Shown here one piece after another: positions 12,101-26,609 of a DNA stretch of 64,000 nucleotides. A model generated the notes under the pieces. That model did no database searches and was not told the origin of the DNA. It saw only the letters and a list, made by a program, of their open reading frames with translations. The first letter of the stretch is position 1. Each line of letters starts with the position of its first letter. The position numbers and the translations under genes were made by a program. Source of the stretch: Elmis aenea (taxonomy: Eukaryota; Arthropoda; Insecta; Coleoptera; Elmidae); NCBI GenBank assembly GCA_947652605.1, contig OX393579.1:1054001-1118000 (forward strand), read 5' to 3'.

Positions 12101-15100
12101 CATTATATGAAAATTTTGATTTTTTTTTAAACCCAGTTGTAGAAACTTGTCCATCTTTGGTAATATGTTTGTTTGTATTTTAATTTTTATATTAAAATCA
12201 ATCTCTTTTGTTGTCCGTACTTTTGTATTATTTGCTATTATAGACTTCGTTACTACTTCAATTTAAATTTCCTTATAAGGCTTTATCAAACATCTTGTTG
12301 CCTTATCAAATGCTACGCTGACCTATAACTTTGTATTTGTATAATAATTTCATACGTATGACAAATTAATTATTATAAAGTAGAATGCAGTATACTTATT
12401 TGAATCTCTACAATATAACATCAAAACCTATTATGAATCATGATTTATTTACATGACTACACAATAAGAATTAAAAGCTGAAATAGCGAGTCTTTAGCAA
12501 AGAGCAAAAGTTTCATCATCATCAGTAATGAGTTGCGCTGGTATAAACTTAGCTATTTTTATTTTTAATAGAAGAACTCATTTACGTGCAGGTTTTAAAA
12601 ATCTTTTTTTGTAACTCATTTCAATCATATTTCTCCTTCAAATTATAAAATAACTTTCGCAAGATATAAAAGAAAACAAACGCACTTAAATCGTTTAATT
12701 AATTTCAAAAATTTTTGTTCTAAAAAATTCTTTATTTAATGTGACTGAAACAAATTAAATATTCCAGAAATAATCTTGTTTTTTGAGATCTTAGCAATGA
12801 ATCTAGAACTAGTTACACATGTACCAGTTAGTTACCCGTTTTTTAACAATGTAATTTTTAAAGTGAAACCACAAATATTTCGTTCGTTTTAAATTGTTTC
12901 GACAAGACCATCAAATGATATTTTTATGTACACAGCAAGAAAAAGCTAGACGGTACTTATCACATGCTTCGTGTATATCTGTGGTTTTATAACTTTTTAT
13001 TCTACGAACAAGTGTTAGATACTTCTATTGTGCAATGAAATTTAAAAATAAAAAGGTAAAACAAAGTATGCAGACATTTAATGACCTAATGCCCAATAAA
13101 TTGAACATTTTCAGCATGCATTTTTGATACAGCGATGTAAAAGGTTTAATTTTAAACCAATAAAATCGTAATTATTGTCGGCAAAATTAAAACCAGCTTT
13201 AATTATAGATAATAATAACACAAAGTACAAACACATTCTTTGGAAGCGTATTTGAACACTGCACTCTTTATTCATGAATTTTATTTCTATTAAACTATAA
13301 ATGTAAACAGGCCTACATTCACAAAAACTACTGGTCTAATAAAGAAACTTTTAGTAGTAAATTTGATGCCTAAATACAAACTATAAAAAGAAATGATGAA
13401 ATAATTGTATGTAATTATCTCAATTACAAATAACTAGATTTTGATCAAAGGTGTGATTATCGTAAAAAAAATTGCTGAAGTGTTTGAAATATTTCCATAT
13501 TAATTATTCCAAGTTTTTAATAGTCATAGTTAAAAAAAAATCAGATTTACATATTTAATTTGAAGGACTTGCCTACGAACAATTAAACCAATTAGCGAAT
13601 TGAAATGTTTCTTTTTTAATACAATACATACTAAATTATTATATTGATTTTTTGTTCTAAATGCGTTCCATTACGGATTAATTTCAGCGATTTCATTGAC
13701 GTTTTGTGCATATATCATGCATATTACTATTTCATTATGTAAGTATTAGAGCTTAGTAATTGTCAGAAGCCAATGAATCAGCATGTATTAGGTATGTAAA
13801 TTATTAATTAATAGCAGCTGGATTTTTCAGGTTTCTTGCAACCTGCAATCTTAAATACATAGACTTCAAAGTGTCGGCTTTTTAGAATTATTAACGCATA
13901 TTTCAGAATAATCTTTCCTAATGTACGTTTAATTAAATCAGAATCCACCAACAACAAAAAAGAGAAATATGATCTACACTGTAGATTCTACAGCGAATGA
14001 AAATAATTTTAATGTTGTATATTTTTGGTTTAAAATTAGGCGTATTTATTTAATTGTTGTGCGCTGATAATCACAAATTACATAGTAAGTTTAACATGGT
14101 TGTGAGCAGTTCTTCAAACATTAAAAAAAAATTAGCGATTGCGTAAAAACTGAACAGTGTTTAGGCTATGAAATTACCACATTAATTTAGCGTGGCATTG
14201 CGTTTGGTTTTTCGTTAATTTTTATATTACTCTTTAAACAAGTTGAGCTAAATTATGGTCCAAATGATAGCTTCCAGAATCATTACACTACTTTTCGAAG
14301 CGTGTCTAATGTTTTTAACCTCGCAGTAACATACGAAATAAATCATACCCAGTTACGACCTATATTCGAAACTTATTTTAAACGATTAATCGGCCCTTGG
14401 CGGGAAAGTTTGATTACATGAAACCACTATAATTGATTTTCGTGTATCGTTATCTGCAAGCAATCGTAGCGTGAAATGTATTCTATCATACGCACGGCTA
14501 TAATAATTACGCGTATGTAGACGATTTACGCAATATTATTCATGCGAGATTCTTTGATTCTTGGATCGACTGAGGCTACAATAAACTGCGCTTGTTAAGA
14601 TTTGTAATAACACCTCAAAAATGGGATCATGAACAGGTGAATAAAAATGGGGAAACACCTCGTATGAAATGACTAGTTGAGATAAGCTATTGCCAGCACT
14701 TGTAAGTGTGTAGGTACTTATCCACAGGCGAATCAAAGCTTAGTAGATCTAGTTAGTTGAACTTTTTAAAGCTGCATATATAGTTTTCTCGAGCAATCGG
14801 TATATAGTGAAAAAAAACAAAAAAAACCTAAGTATTCATTATGTTAATTTTTAAGAAATGTTGGAAGATGGGGCTTTTTTGTGCCGAAGCTATTTATCAG
14901 CCCTTGACTTGCAATTGTAATTCATTTCAAACTATTAGATAATTTTTTAGTCTGTCTTCCAAAAAAAAACGAAAATTTGGCTGGGAACAGTTGATTTTGC
15001 TTTAATAAAAAGCTGCTCTAGTTTTGACATTTATTGTAATTTAAAAATACGTTCATATGATAGATATATAATGCAATGCATTTTATAAAGTGAGATAAAA

Positions 15101-18096
15101 TCCCCATGGACTATTACTGTGAATTTATCACTTGAAAATACCGAATTTCTAAAGTCGTTTTGGTGGTACGCTGTATCACATAGGCGGAAGGAACTGATAA
15201 CCCAAATGGGAGGTAATAAAATGAAACTACATCATCTTTGGTGCTTACAAAACGCCGTGTCAAGAGTAATTTTAGTCTCTTATGGATTCATATAACTTGC
15301 GATTAGGTTTTTAAAATGTGATCTAACCTTTTTTAGATTGTGCTTAATAGAATAAAGTCATAGTTATATAATGTAGGATAAAAAAATGTTAGTAATTACT
15401 GAAACTTAAAAAAAAAATTCAAACCAGACCTTAGAAAATTAAATGATTATATTTTGTATAGTGAACTAAATTGCAATATTTTTTCATGCTTAGGAACTAA
15501 ATTGTGATTTATTAATTAATTATGTGCCCCAATGTATAATATATCCCTGAAAAACCAGTTCTATTTTTAATATTATTATGACAATATTCATACTTTACGT
15601 TAATATAGTTTAAATTATTAAAGCTCATATTTTAATAAAATATACCTCCAAGTCCTTTAAAGTAGGTTAGAGAGCTTATGCAAGTAATTGCCTGGCAAGA
15701 AAATTGAATTTCTGACAAAAAATAGTGCATGTGCATTGCTTTTACAAAAATAGCAAGTTTTAAATAAAATAATACCGCATGATATTTCTAAAGCAAAACC
15801 TACAATATTCTAAACGACCGCTTTAGCCTAGAAAATACGTGGAATCATTAAAACAATTAGCCCAGCAGCACCTTATTACTTGTGGAACTAGAAAAACGGG
15901 AGGCTATTCCGAGCGGCAGTACTTAACTATATTGATAATTTATAAACACACACCGTGTTCTAGTCCATATCAACACGCACTAGCATTACTCACAGGTTGA
16001 GCGTCTTGCAAAATGAACTTATTCCAAGATATGAACGTATCATTACGTTAAATATGGGGCTCCTGCACATGTCGATCATATTTCATTTTTTAGGCATAGT
16101 GTAAACGTTACAATTAATTCGGATACCCGATTTACCCTCCAGCAACGTAGCTGTGGGTGTGAAATTGAATTTTATGGCCTTATAACGAACGAAAGGTGTG
16201 TATTTAATAAAAGCTGTATTTACATGTGTATAAACTGTAATTTCACGGGAAAGAATGGAGTACGTTTGAGTTTTTAAGCAAAATTTAGTATTACTTTCGA
16301 AGAGGGATGATATGTCGAAAATGGCAATGAGGAAATACTATAGAGGCATAAAAATGTATACTTGTTTTCATAATTCAGTTTTTCGTTGTGTTTTTTTTTG
16401 TATTTTTTAAAAAGTTTGCATTTAAAGTATTTCAATTGCATTAACACTGATTATATTATTATTTATTAACTTAATTTAAATCGAAGTGAAGTACAGCTTC
16501 ATTAAAATTGTGTTATATTCATAAGAACTTTTACTATTCAATATTTATTTTAAAATAAGTAATGAGCAGTCCTTTGCAAATGCGTTTTAAAGACTACGTT
16601 AAACAACTGTTGGGTATTTTTGTTCTTAAATCAATTTTATTCGCTTTCTTTAAGAGCGAGTACTTGGAGAAATTTTAATTAGAATATTTTTTGGATGCCA
16701 CAACAGTAGGCAGACGTAATTTTAAATTTCATAGGCACGATCGAATACTTAATTTTCTTTTGTTGTATTTTCTTTCAAAAATTACGACAATTCACTTTAC
16801 AAAAGGAGTTTAAATTGGTAACTCTTATTGTAAAACAATTATTTTTGGTTGAGATTGTAAGGTATTGTAAATTAAAATTATGTTTCAAGAGCAACAAATT
16901 GTACCATATTTTTAAGCCGGTTGCGCGTTTAAAAATAATAGTTTTGTTTGATTTATTTTGGAGGCTATATAAGTATGTGACAATAATATTTTCCTAACTT
17001 ATAAAAAAAATCAGTTGTAATGATATTTGATTAAATTAGACAAATAGGAATATTTTTTAATGCTAATGATAGTATGCTCACATTTTTTAGGCTCAATTTT
17101 TTCTAGATTGTTATCTATCAACAATCTTAAATGCTGGTAAAATTTCATATTTAGAAAATATATTTAAATAGTTTTCACAGAAAACAGCAAATTTTCATGT
17201 TTGCTAAACCATTTATGAAAGGTTACAGTATTGAAGACGAGAAATATTTGAAAAAAATATTGTGGAAACGTCTAGTCCAAAGTATATTCAAAATAATACA
17301 TTTTAATTAATTTGGCGTTCCTATTATATCTTTAATTTATTTGTTGTTATTTTCACTTATAAACTGCTATTTTGTATGTTTCCAAATACATTAATCGCAA
17401 CATATCAACTAAGAATAAGATCAACAAAATGTATAGCGGGTGATTTTATGTACCAGCTACTTATTTCATCCTTTATAAAAGCATCTATCTAATTGAAATA
17501 AATGAGCGATAAAAATAAATGAAACAAAAATACTCATTAGCAAACAATGCAAGTGCTAGTTTTAAAAGCTCTTTGCACAGACTTTTGATTAATAACATCA
17601 ATCACTGAAAATTTCTGATTGTTCATTAACAAAGTGGTAAATTTACCCCAATATACTTATTAAAATGTTACTTACGTAGTTTTGCTTGTCGGTAGTCATC
17701 ATCTTCGTAGTCAATTTCGTGTAATCGTGCTCCCTCCGGCAAAGGGATGGTGAATCCATGTCCTCCCAGGTAGTAATCGAACTGGCGCTGAAGGAACTTC
17801 AAAAATTTCGACAACTCGCCGTCAGTACTGATCTGCCTCGAAGACTGGAATAGTCCAAGCTCGTCCCCGTATCGCTCTATCTTCACTAAGCTCATCAAAC
17901 CCGTGCTATTACCACCGTAAGTCGGGCTTGAATCGTCGGCCGCCACGCGAGTAACATATTTCAAAACGCGATACTTAAAGCACAACAAGTTGTCCCGCGA
18001 TTTTTCGCAACTCTGTTGGGATTCGTTCAGGTACTCGTCTCCATGCACTATCCTCAACAGGATCACGGCTACGAGCAGCTTAATGTTCAGCATCAT
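8786..18096 (-). CDS. Osiris family protein (DUF1676), two exons
   Basis: Coding parts are 17676-18096 (exon 1) and 8786-9117 (exon 2), joined in phase 1 across an 8,558-bp intron (donor CTAC|gtaag, acceptor ttttag|GC) into a 250-residue protein. Osiris proteins are insect-only, enter the secretory pathway and act mainly in cuticle-forming epithelia. Visible here: a signal peptide (residues 1-19, MMLNIKLLVAVILLRIVHG); a two-cysteine region (Cys30, Cys39); a DUF1676-like region with 'LSKFLKFLQRQFDYYLGGHG' and a 'TIPLPEGA' motif; a basic run (141-149, ESRSKRKK); a hydrophobic segment (about 158-192); and a His/Gly/Tyr-rich tail ending RAYQRYNQA. The AQxLAY motif common near Osiris C-termini is not clearly present. 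Only one member is in this window, so the subtype number is left open. A TATA box lies about 70 bp upstream of the ATG. Confidence 0.85.
9118..17675 (-). other. Osiris intron, 8.6 kb, no nested gene seen
   Basis: AT-rich, with no reading frame that carries a recognisable domain and no tRNA or rRNA. Frames such as those at 10390-10629, 11136-11450 and 14536-14736 have low-complexity composition and look random. A slightly GC-richer patch at about 14340-14560 could be regulatory. Confidence 0.6.
17676..18096 (-). CDS. Osiris exon 1 (signal peptide, Cys region, DUF1676 start)
   Basis: 421 coding bases from ATG at 18096 to the donor CTAC|gtaagt at 17676/17675. Without splicing the frame would stop three codons later. 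GC content is clearly higher than the flanks. Two adjacent Met codons open the frame; the first is taken as the start. Confidence 0.88.
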
Positions 18097-18165
18097 TTTT
18101 GTTTCGGGCTTAGACGACGTGTATTACCACTAACCTAATCAAATAAAGATAAGCAGACCTTGAGA

Positions 18166-18172
18166 TTATATA
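18166..18172 (-). promoter_or_regulatory. Osiris TATA box
   Basis: On the minus strand TATATAA lies 70 bp upstream of the ATG at 18096. A start site about 30 bp downstream (near 18137) would leave a 5' UTR of about 40 nt. This arrangement fits a strongly regulated cuticle gene. Confidence 0.55.
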
Positions 18173-20531
18173 TGACACTGAAATTTGGGTCAATATAGGC
18201 TAGTAGGAGTTGCGCTTCTTATTTTAGAAAAATGCAGGCGAATAAGGTATCTAGACGCGTGTGGTAGGACACGCCTCGGCGAAAACTAGAAGGAAGAAGT
18301 GTAATTGGTACAAATAATGTAAAAATTGTAAGCGAGCCGGCAAGTCTATATTTACAGAATGATTCATGTGCATCTTATCAAGGTGATCGTTTTAAAATTG
18401 ATTTTAAAAGCAAAAGTTTATTGGACTAGATTCTATGAAATGGTGGCAACCACTCCATATAAAAAGTACTAAGTATTTACCTTAAATAAATAAGTATTCA
18501 AAGAAATGTTTCAGTACTGGTAAATATAATTTTCCAACGCTAATCAATTATCCATGAAAACTTAGTAGTTTTTCATTTCTTTGTGATTTAACTACATCGT
18601 TTAAAGTTTAACTGTTATACGTAGTTGCATACAAAGTCGAGAACTTAATCAACTGGATTGTTGTAAACCAATTTTGTTTAAATAAGCTTTTATTTACTTT
18701 GAAGCAAGTATAAATAAAGTGCAGTAATAAATCTTAACAAAAAAAATGTGTGAAAGAGTCCTTGTTATATAGTTTTAAATGTAGATTTTTTTCATAATTT
18801 CTTCTTAAACTTTAAAAGAAAAATTGAAATCCGTTATGTGATTGCTCAAGATTTATACGTCATCAATTTTAAAAATTTAATTTAAATGCCCATGCAAAGA
18901 GCTAGTACTAAATCATTTCCCAACTTTATCTTTTTCTATTTAGAAATATCACTTAAAACTGACTTTGTGTCCTTTATTTTCAAATTCGCCTGTAGCACTC
19001 TTGAAATATATTTTGAGGCATTTGTTACTAAAAGCTTTGTTACTCAAAATAGCCGTAGAAAACACCTTCTGGTGTAATTATAAAATATCCGGCTCAGCAT
19101 TTTATAAAGGAGTGTAATATTCAACTTCAATTTTCTCTCTTCTTTTTCCATTATGTCCAATCGATACTCACTTTTTTTTTGTAGCAGTATAAATTTTTTT
19201 TGTGTATAATACAAAATTTAATTATCTATAACTTCCTCTTGTAAACATGGTCAAAGTTTTAATGATCTTTGTATTTCTGCAGTTTTGAGAACCAAGAAAC
19301 GAATTCCTTGAATGTTTAAATTACAAATTTAATGAAAACAAATATGAAACAATATAGAATTAAAATTGCTACTCGCTTCAGACTTTGATTGACTTTTAAA
19401 AAGGTGTGCTTTAACCTCATATACAGTTTTATAACTTATATAACCACAGAAATTGTAGAATCTTATGTGTAGGGAGTTTAAAAAGATTAAAAATCGTAGA
19501 ATAAACATTGTTATAAGCAATACCGATATGTTTTTAGTAAAAACGAAATAAAAGACGTGCTTGTATATTTTTGATTAAAATTTATTCAGTGCTTTTATTA
19601 ATTTATTTTTAAGGCCAATTTTTCTTGGTCGCTTCATCAGTCATCATTTTATAACTGTAAAAATTTATTTACAGTTTGTTGTAAACAGTCAATAAAAGTA
19701 TCAATTTATTAATTAACCTCAGTACCTATAATTAACGGTATTAAAAACAACTGAGATTGTACTTAAACACATTTTACATTATGTGTACTAATTTTTAAAC
19801 ACTGCTAGAAAATAATTGATACGTTAACAATATTTATTACAGATCATAAAAATGTTGAAATATTTTGGAACGGACAGGTACCAAGATCCTTTTCAATAGG
19901 TAATTAATATCAGATATTTAGAATTTTTGTTTCCCACCGTATACAACACACAAAAATGTCTTAATGTGTTAAGTGTGCCTTAACGTTGTAAAACGTTTTT
20001 TTTAACGATCGCGATAATTTATTGTATTTCCTAGAGCTACAGCAAACGTCAACACAGCTATTATATGTAGGTGCAGAAATGTAAAGTGCCTGGTTATCAG
20101 AATTATTTAAATGTGTTGCCAATTACAAATAGTAATTAAAAACAATTCCATTATATGTTACTAAAAGCCTCCGTACATAGACAGACAAACATTAAAATTA
20201 AATATGAGTACCATTTTTAATCCTAAAATACATGGATCCATTCACTATAGAGGTTTAAAGCTATTTTAAAATTAATTCTTCGATATTTTAATGGCATGTT
20301 TTACTTTTTATCTAAACAAATTATATGTAGATACTTAAGTTAATAGCTTAAATTGTAGCTAGATAAAAAAAACTGTAAACTTTGCAAATCTTATTTAAAA
20401 TATGCAAATCACAATAAACTTAAGGTTAAAATTGTATGTTTTGTCATTGGGTCAAGAATGTTAATAAATATTTACGAAAACTCCATACCACGGAACATTT
20501 AGCCGTGCGATTTTTTTATTTTTTTATAGAA

Positions 20532-20565
20532 CAATACGAATTTAAAAACCAAGAAATTCGTATTG
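20532..20565. repeat. Perfect 12-bp hairpin
   Basis: CAATACGAATTT and AAATTCGTATTG are perfect reverse complements separated by 10 bases. The stem is too short and AT-rich for a typical pre-miRNA. Function is unknown. Confidence 0.45.
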
Positions 20566-21514
20566 CACCTGCAGTTGTTTAAAGCAATTGTTTGTAGACA
20601 TCATAAACATGTTTTAAAGCTCCAAAGGGTACAGTAATTAATAAAAAATCAGTGGCGAGTGTGTTGCAATTTTCAAGTGTACCTATATAATGAGAAATAA
20701 TTATCTTGTAGTGCAGAGCAGTAGCAATCTCGAAACAAACTGCAAGATAATCTAATTATCTGGTCATAAATTAAGTCGTAATTTCTTATATACAATCCGA
20801 GACAGGCTGTTATGTATAAGAAAGCCCATAACAGGCGTCGTTGCAAATTGTACGTATGGTTTTATATCTTTTCTTATAATCTATACGCATTTAATTGTAT
20901 CTAATGAACGTCTTGTATGACAGCTACTTCCCATTCTTATCCATAACTTATAATCATCGATATGTACAAAACAAACTAACCAAAATACAAGTTTTTTATT
21001 GTACAGTCACGTAACTTAAGGAAATGTATGCAACTTTATTCCTGCAGGCGTAAAAAATTATCTATAAACAACGAATTTAAATGCAAAATTGTTTGACTCG
21101 AGCGACGATACATTTGTCCGCAAAAATTTGCATAATTAACCTTATTTTACAAAACAAAAACGACAGTGTTGTTTGAAAAACAAGAGTACGGTTACTGTGT
21201 ATTGTTTTTATCGCGGCTGGCCTGATTGTGATAATCGCGAAGTTATTTTGAGGCCTAAATTGACTGGTTATTGGTTAAAGAAAAAATTGTAACGCCACAC
21301 TAATAATTACTACAAACTTTTGCTGTATTGGTTATATTCACGCAGAAACGATGATATTATATACACCAAAATTAATTGCATTTACTCGAGAGTTTATTTG
21401 TAAAAGAAAAATTTTAAACAAAAGCTCAGTAAATTAGTTAAAAGTATAAAATATGTAATTAGAAAAATGCCTACTCAAAAAATACCCAAAAAATGACATT
21501 TTTATTTCTTTACA

Positions 21515-21660
21515 AAGCAACTCTCCTTGAAATGCAGTACCAATTTTAAGACTCTCGTCTCTTCGTCTTTATTTAATTTTCACACAATCGCAGCTGTCAT
21601 AGATTAGTGATTTTTAATTAAATTTATTTGTGTTGGGTAATACATACAGTAAAATTGTTG
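21515..21660 (+). repeat. Copy of the dispersed repeat family
   Basis: Contains 'TGAAATGCAGTACCAATTTT' then 'AAGACTCTCGTCTCTTCGTC' and a T-rich tail with TTTATTTAA and ATTTATTTG. This is the same word order as the copies near 8.0, 22.6, 26.6, 37.2 and 51.4 kb, but strongly diverged. Confidence 0.35.
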
Positions 21661-22624
21661 TCACTTCGATGCCTATCCAATTTAATTATATAAAGACTTT
21701 GCAAAAAGTATAATTTTTAATAACCCATCAAACAAAAATTTGTTTTTACCACATGTCAAAAACAAGATCGAATATAATAGAAAGATTTTGAGATTTCGAT
21801 AGTCTATTAAATATTCGACTCTATTCAAAATTTATGGCTTGTTAAGCACCCATTGGAAAATCTCACGGTTACAGTAGAACGTGGACCGTTGCATGCAATT
21901 TTTGCCCACAAAATAAAATGGTGATTTCACGATCTATTGAACAGCATTTTATTATTCGCAAATAAAAATGTAAGCGTAAATTTTGCACTCTTTCGAGAAT
22001 GTTATCAAAGCTATTTTGGACTTAGTGAGCATAGCAAAAAGCTTCTTCCAGTGAAGAATCAGAAAGCTTACTGATGAACGGGACTGTACTTAAAAATAAT
22101 TCAAGTTTTATTTGTTTAGAAGTGCTGTAATTTTTGTATACATCAAATTCTGGTTTAATTTAAATCGTCGTAATAAAATATAAATATAATTGCGCCGATA
22201 AAAATATCATCAACTCCCAACAACATTATCAAATTACCGCCATCTGAAGATCAAGTCAATTGTTGAGCCGTGCAAAAAGTGACGATACAATAAACACGTT
22301 CCTTAAAGTGCTGCTAACGATATTTTTCTATCTTTTGAGCGAAATTAATCGAGTTACAAGAACAGGTTTATATGTCAGTTCACCTATAATTGGTTCGCGA
22401 TTCAATCAAATCTTAGCGAAGTTATGATATTCTCCAAATTGATATTTAATACCGAACACTGTTTTTATCGCGTTTATTAAGAAACTACTTTCGGAGCAAT
22501 CAATTCGTACAAGTTTATTACATTTTTCCGAATCTCAATCTATTTATCTGTGATAAATAATACCAAAGGTAGCAGACGTACTCAAAATTTAATATGAGTA
22601 CGTTTAAGTGCAGATCACTTATAT

Positions 22625-22760
22625 TTTTATATGAAGGACCTGCTGTAGAATTGCTAGACCAGTTTCAGGACTTTTGTCCTTTTTCAGTAGTAATATAATT
22701 TATTTTCTAAATTAACTAGACGACTGTTGACAAATTTGTAAATGAATACGATTGTAAAAA
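22625..22760 (+). repeat. Copy of the dispersed repeat family
   Basis: Reads 'TGCTGTAGAATTGCTAGACC' then 'AGTTTCAGGACTTTTGTCCT' then 'TTTTCAGTAGTAATATAATT'. The AGACCAGTTT core and the CAGTA.TAAT tail are shared with the 8.0-kb copy. Confidence 0.4.
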
Positions 22761-25700
22761 AAACAATTTATGTGTATTATGTGCCGGATAAATTCTTAGC
22801 GCGTTCTACTTTTGAAGCACGCGCCATAGGTCCAACATCCCTGGCTTATAGCCATGTTTTATTACACCAATAAATGATACAAAAATGCATACAAATATTC
22901 ATTTTATGTATTATCCTACCATTAAATAAAACTTATTCAGACGCAATTTAAAACTAGTACAGTATATTTTTTAATAGACTACAAACTTTTATTTAATTGT
23001 TATGATATTCAAATGGGTGAGTTAATTTACGACTGCCATTAAAGCGATTTTAAGATGCATTTTTGTTATTGGAGACCTGTGCCAGATCTAAAAAATTTAA
23101 TTAGCTGTTGGACCTTCTTCGATTTCAAGGTTACGTTGTTACGTTGTATAATAAAAGACGAAACTTGTGTAGACTAGTTTTCCCTTGCCGCAATAAATAA
23201 ACGGACAAGTAATTACATCTATTTAGAACGTGCTGGAGTTAGATGACGCCTAGAGAAGTGCAATTATGCGGTAAAGGACTGGACACAAACGCACATAAAT
23301 CCAAAAAACAACAAACTTTACGTTTTTACAGGTTTTTGGAAAATTTGTATTTTTTTCAATGGTGATTTGCCCACAATTTCTATTTTGATTCACCAGGTTA
23401 GACACTCATCATTTATTATTTTATTTGGATATAGAACTTTTAGACTTGGTCTATTCTTGAACTAATTTAGACATGCCGGTTTGTCCCTGTTAAAATTTGA
23501 ACAAAAAAAGCGAAATGTTGGTACAACTCTTGAATTTTTTGCTAAAAATTGTCAATTTCACTTTCTCCACATTTATCGTTTAAAAAAAAAAGAAAAATCA
23601 AATTAAATTTCTCGAGAATTCTCAAAATATCTAGAAAAATAGGCAAATATTGTAGTTATTTATGCTTATAATATTTTGCAGAAAAGCACACTTCATTTTA
23701 ATTAAATATTAATTACGTAACATCTCAAAAACATAAATGTTTTTATCACACAGTTATGAAAATGGTTTACAAAATGTAATAAAATTATAATATAATAGTG
23801 ACGTTTTTGATCGTTTCAAAGTGTGTTTTTTTTTTACTTTACTCCATGTAGTAACAAATTCTTAATGCTCCTTTTAAATAACTGGTTTATGTTTAATTTA
23901 TTTAAATAATACTAAAGCTGCAATTATATCTCCAAAGCTTTTCTAACTGCTTTGTATTCTGCAGTCGAGTTCGCCTTTTGAACTAATTAAATTCCTTGGT
24001 CGTGTCATATTAAACCAAAGTATTTTACGTTTCATAATACAGTAGTGTATGTGTTTAACTCATCTTTCATTATCAGACGTTTAACGTTTAAACTGCACAA
24101 GTATGTGGAAGTTCTTAACAGTATAATGCGAGCTATAATTATTTATAAATTTTGAACTTGTCAGTAATTTAAGAAAAAGAATTTAATTTGTGTTTAGACG
24201 TCAAATTCAATTAATTGTGTTTATAAGTATTTGCAAGACAATTAAAAAGCTTTAAAATTGACTGGCATTCTTTAAAATTTAAAGGTTTGTCAGAAGCACA
24301 ATTTAAGAAAACTTTTATTGAGAACAAAAATTTAATTAAAAAGACTTTGGTGTTAAAATAAAACTTTCCTTGATGACTTTATTTTAAAGTAATTAAATTA
24401 AATTCCTTAACTTTTAAAAAATATTTTAACGTGTTGACGGTCAAATTAAATTCGTTTTAAAAAATTATGGCCAGAGGTAAAATTATTTATAAATTGGATG
24501 CTAGAATAGTTTTTCAAACTTTATGGTTTTAAAAAAATTACAATGTGTGACATAAAAAATCGTCTGCATTCAAACAAAGTTATCTGGAAGTAATTAATGT
24601 TTTAACAGTAGATCAAGATCCTCATTGCGATGTCCTAATGTTGTTTGAGGAGTAAAAAACATCGTAAAAGTAGCACTTTTCCAAAGAATAATGACTGCCC
24701 TTGTAGGGCGTACAAGAAAACCGTAAAAAATTTAGAGAGCATTTATGTCGTAAGTCAGATTTATTACACTGTGATTTTTATCGTCGGATAAGCCCAAGGA
24801 TAAAGACACTAAAACATGAAATATACCGATAGATCTCCAAATCATTTTTTTAGCTTCAGCAAATTATTCCATCCTAGTACATATTAAGATAGAAAAGTTT
24901 TGATCTGATAGTTATCCAGCATTTATTGGAACAATGCCTATTAATTTAAACACAATTAAGATCACTTTAAAGCTAGTGTAGATAATTAGGTAATTATTAT
25001 TCCAGATGTATTAAACACGTTTAATAATATAACAAATAACACATGTCTATATACAATAGAACTGGATTAATTTTGCATATTTCGAAAAGATTAGTTTCTT
25101 ATAAATTTGTTTAAGAAATTCAAAACTTTGAGTTAAATATGATTGGAGGTATCTCCTAAGTGTGTTGCCAAATTCTTCCTTGCTGTTGTACAACAATATT
25201 CAGTGTCCTAAAATTTGTTTTACGTCTTTAACAACCGAACAAGTGAATTATTTTCCCAACATTAAACACAGCATATTTTTAGTACCAAACTTTATTGCAT
25301 TGTGCCATTAACTTCAAGATTTTGTTGCCAGGAGACATAATTTTAGGATGTGCTTAATTTTATTGACTTCTTTAATGTACAGTTTACTGTTATTTGGACA
25401 AATATGAAATCTAAACGCATTTCGAAAGTCTGTGTACGTGTAAAAATGTTAAACCATTTGTTTTGCTCGTCTATGTTTGCAATGCCTGTCACGTTTTAAA
25501 CCAAATATTATTTCCATGAAGGTTTGTTACTTTACGTTTGTAAATATGGACTCATATTTTTAAACAAATTGCCTAGGCCATAACTTGCAAATAAATGTTG
25601 TGGATACACAAAATAATAACTCGAAGTATTTGTTAATTACTTGGAACTGATAAGCTTATTCTAATTTTTATTTATTTTTTATTAATAGCCATTTCACGCG

Positions 25701-26609
25701 ATAGAACTACCTAAAATGTATCCAACATTTTTAAGTGTAACTCCAAGTTGATTTCACAGTACATGGGCATACATTAAGAATACAAAATAAAACCACAGAC
25801 CACGAAATTATCTTTTGGCGTCAGTTTGTGGTGTTATTAGTTAAAAATGGATATTGGATTACAAACCCATTTTATGGAAGAATCTATACAATACACAGTG
25901 AGTTGTAAGTTTACCTTGGGAATAGTTATTTTTTCTATTTTCCATACTTTGTAATGATAAAATACGAGACCATTTTCACGGTTTTCCTCCTCATAAGTTA
26001 TTAAACCTTTGGGAAATGCGACTGGAAAGAAAAACTCAACCAAAAGACATAATTTTTGTATGCTAGCACCCAACTGAATGTAGTAAGGCATTTATATTTT
26101 CCAAAAATTATGAGCAACAAAAATGGGTTAACAACAAAGAACTTTTATTAAGCTACAATATATATTAAGATTTTATCATGCTAGTAAAACATCAAGATTT
26201 GCTTGTTTAGTCTCGTGCTTTTAGAATGATTTTATAATGTTTACAAACTTAATTTTAAAGTTACTTTAAACAATGCCTAAATTGGTTGGTTTCAAAAGTT
26301 ATTAAAAATGTATGTGTCTTTGCTAATTGTTTTTACTTTATAATTTATTTAAAGAACCACATTTAAGTTTTATTTTAACATATGTGACTGTCAAAGTACA
26401 AACAACTACAAACTTGCAAGAATAAATTCCTAAATCCAACGGTTTCCTCCTACATATGGTGTTTGTTCTAAACAACCCTTCAACCCTTAAGTTTTTAGCA
26501 CATGCCAACTCAACGTAACTCTGTGAATCTCTTATTACCACAAATAAATAACAATTGTAGTGTAAAATAGATCGTTAAAGTTTAGAATGACTTGAAACAC
26601 CTTTTTCTT

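Noticed and set aside
20695..20760. Possible pre-miRNA hairpin (ATTATCTTGTAG ... CTGCAAGATAAT)
   Set aside because: Pairing is limited to about 12 bp with a large loop and no known insect miRNA seed was recognised.
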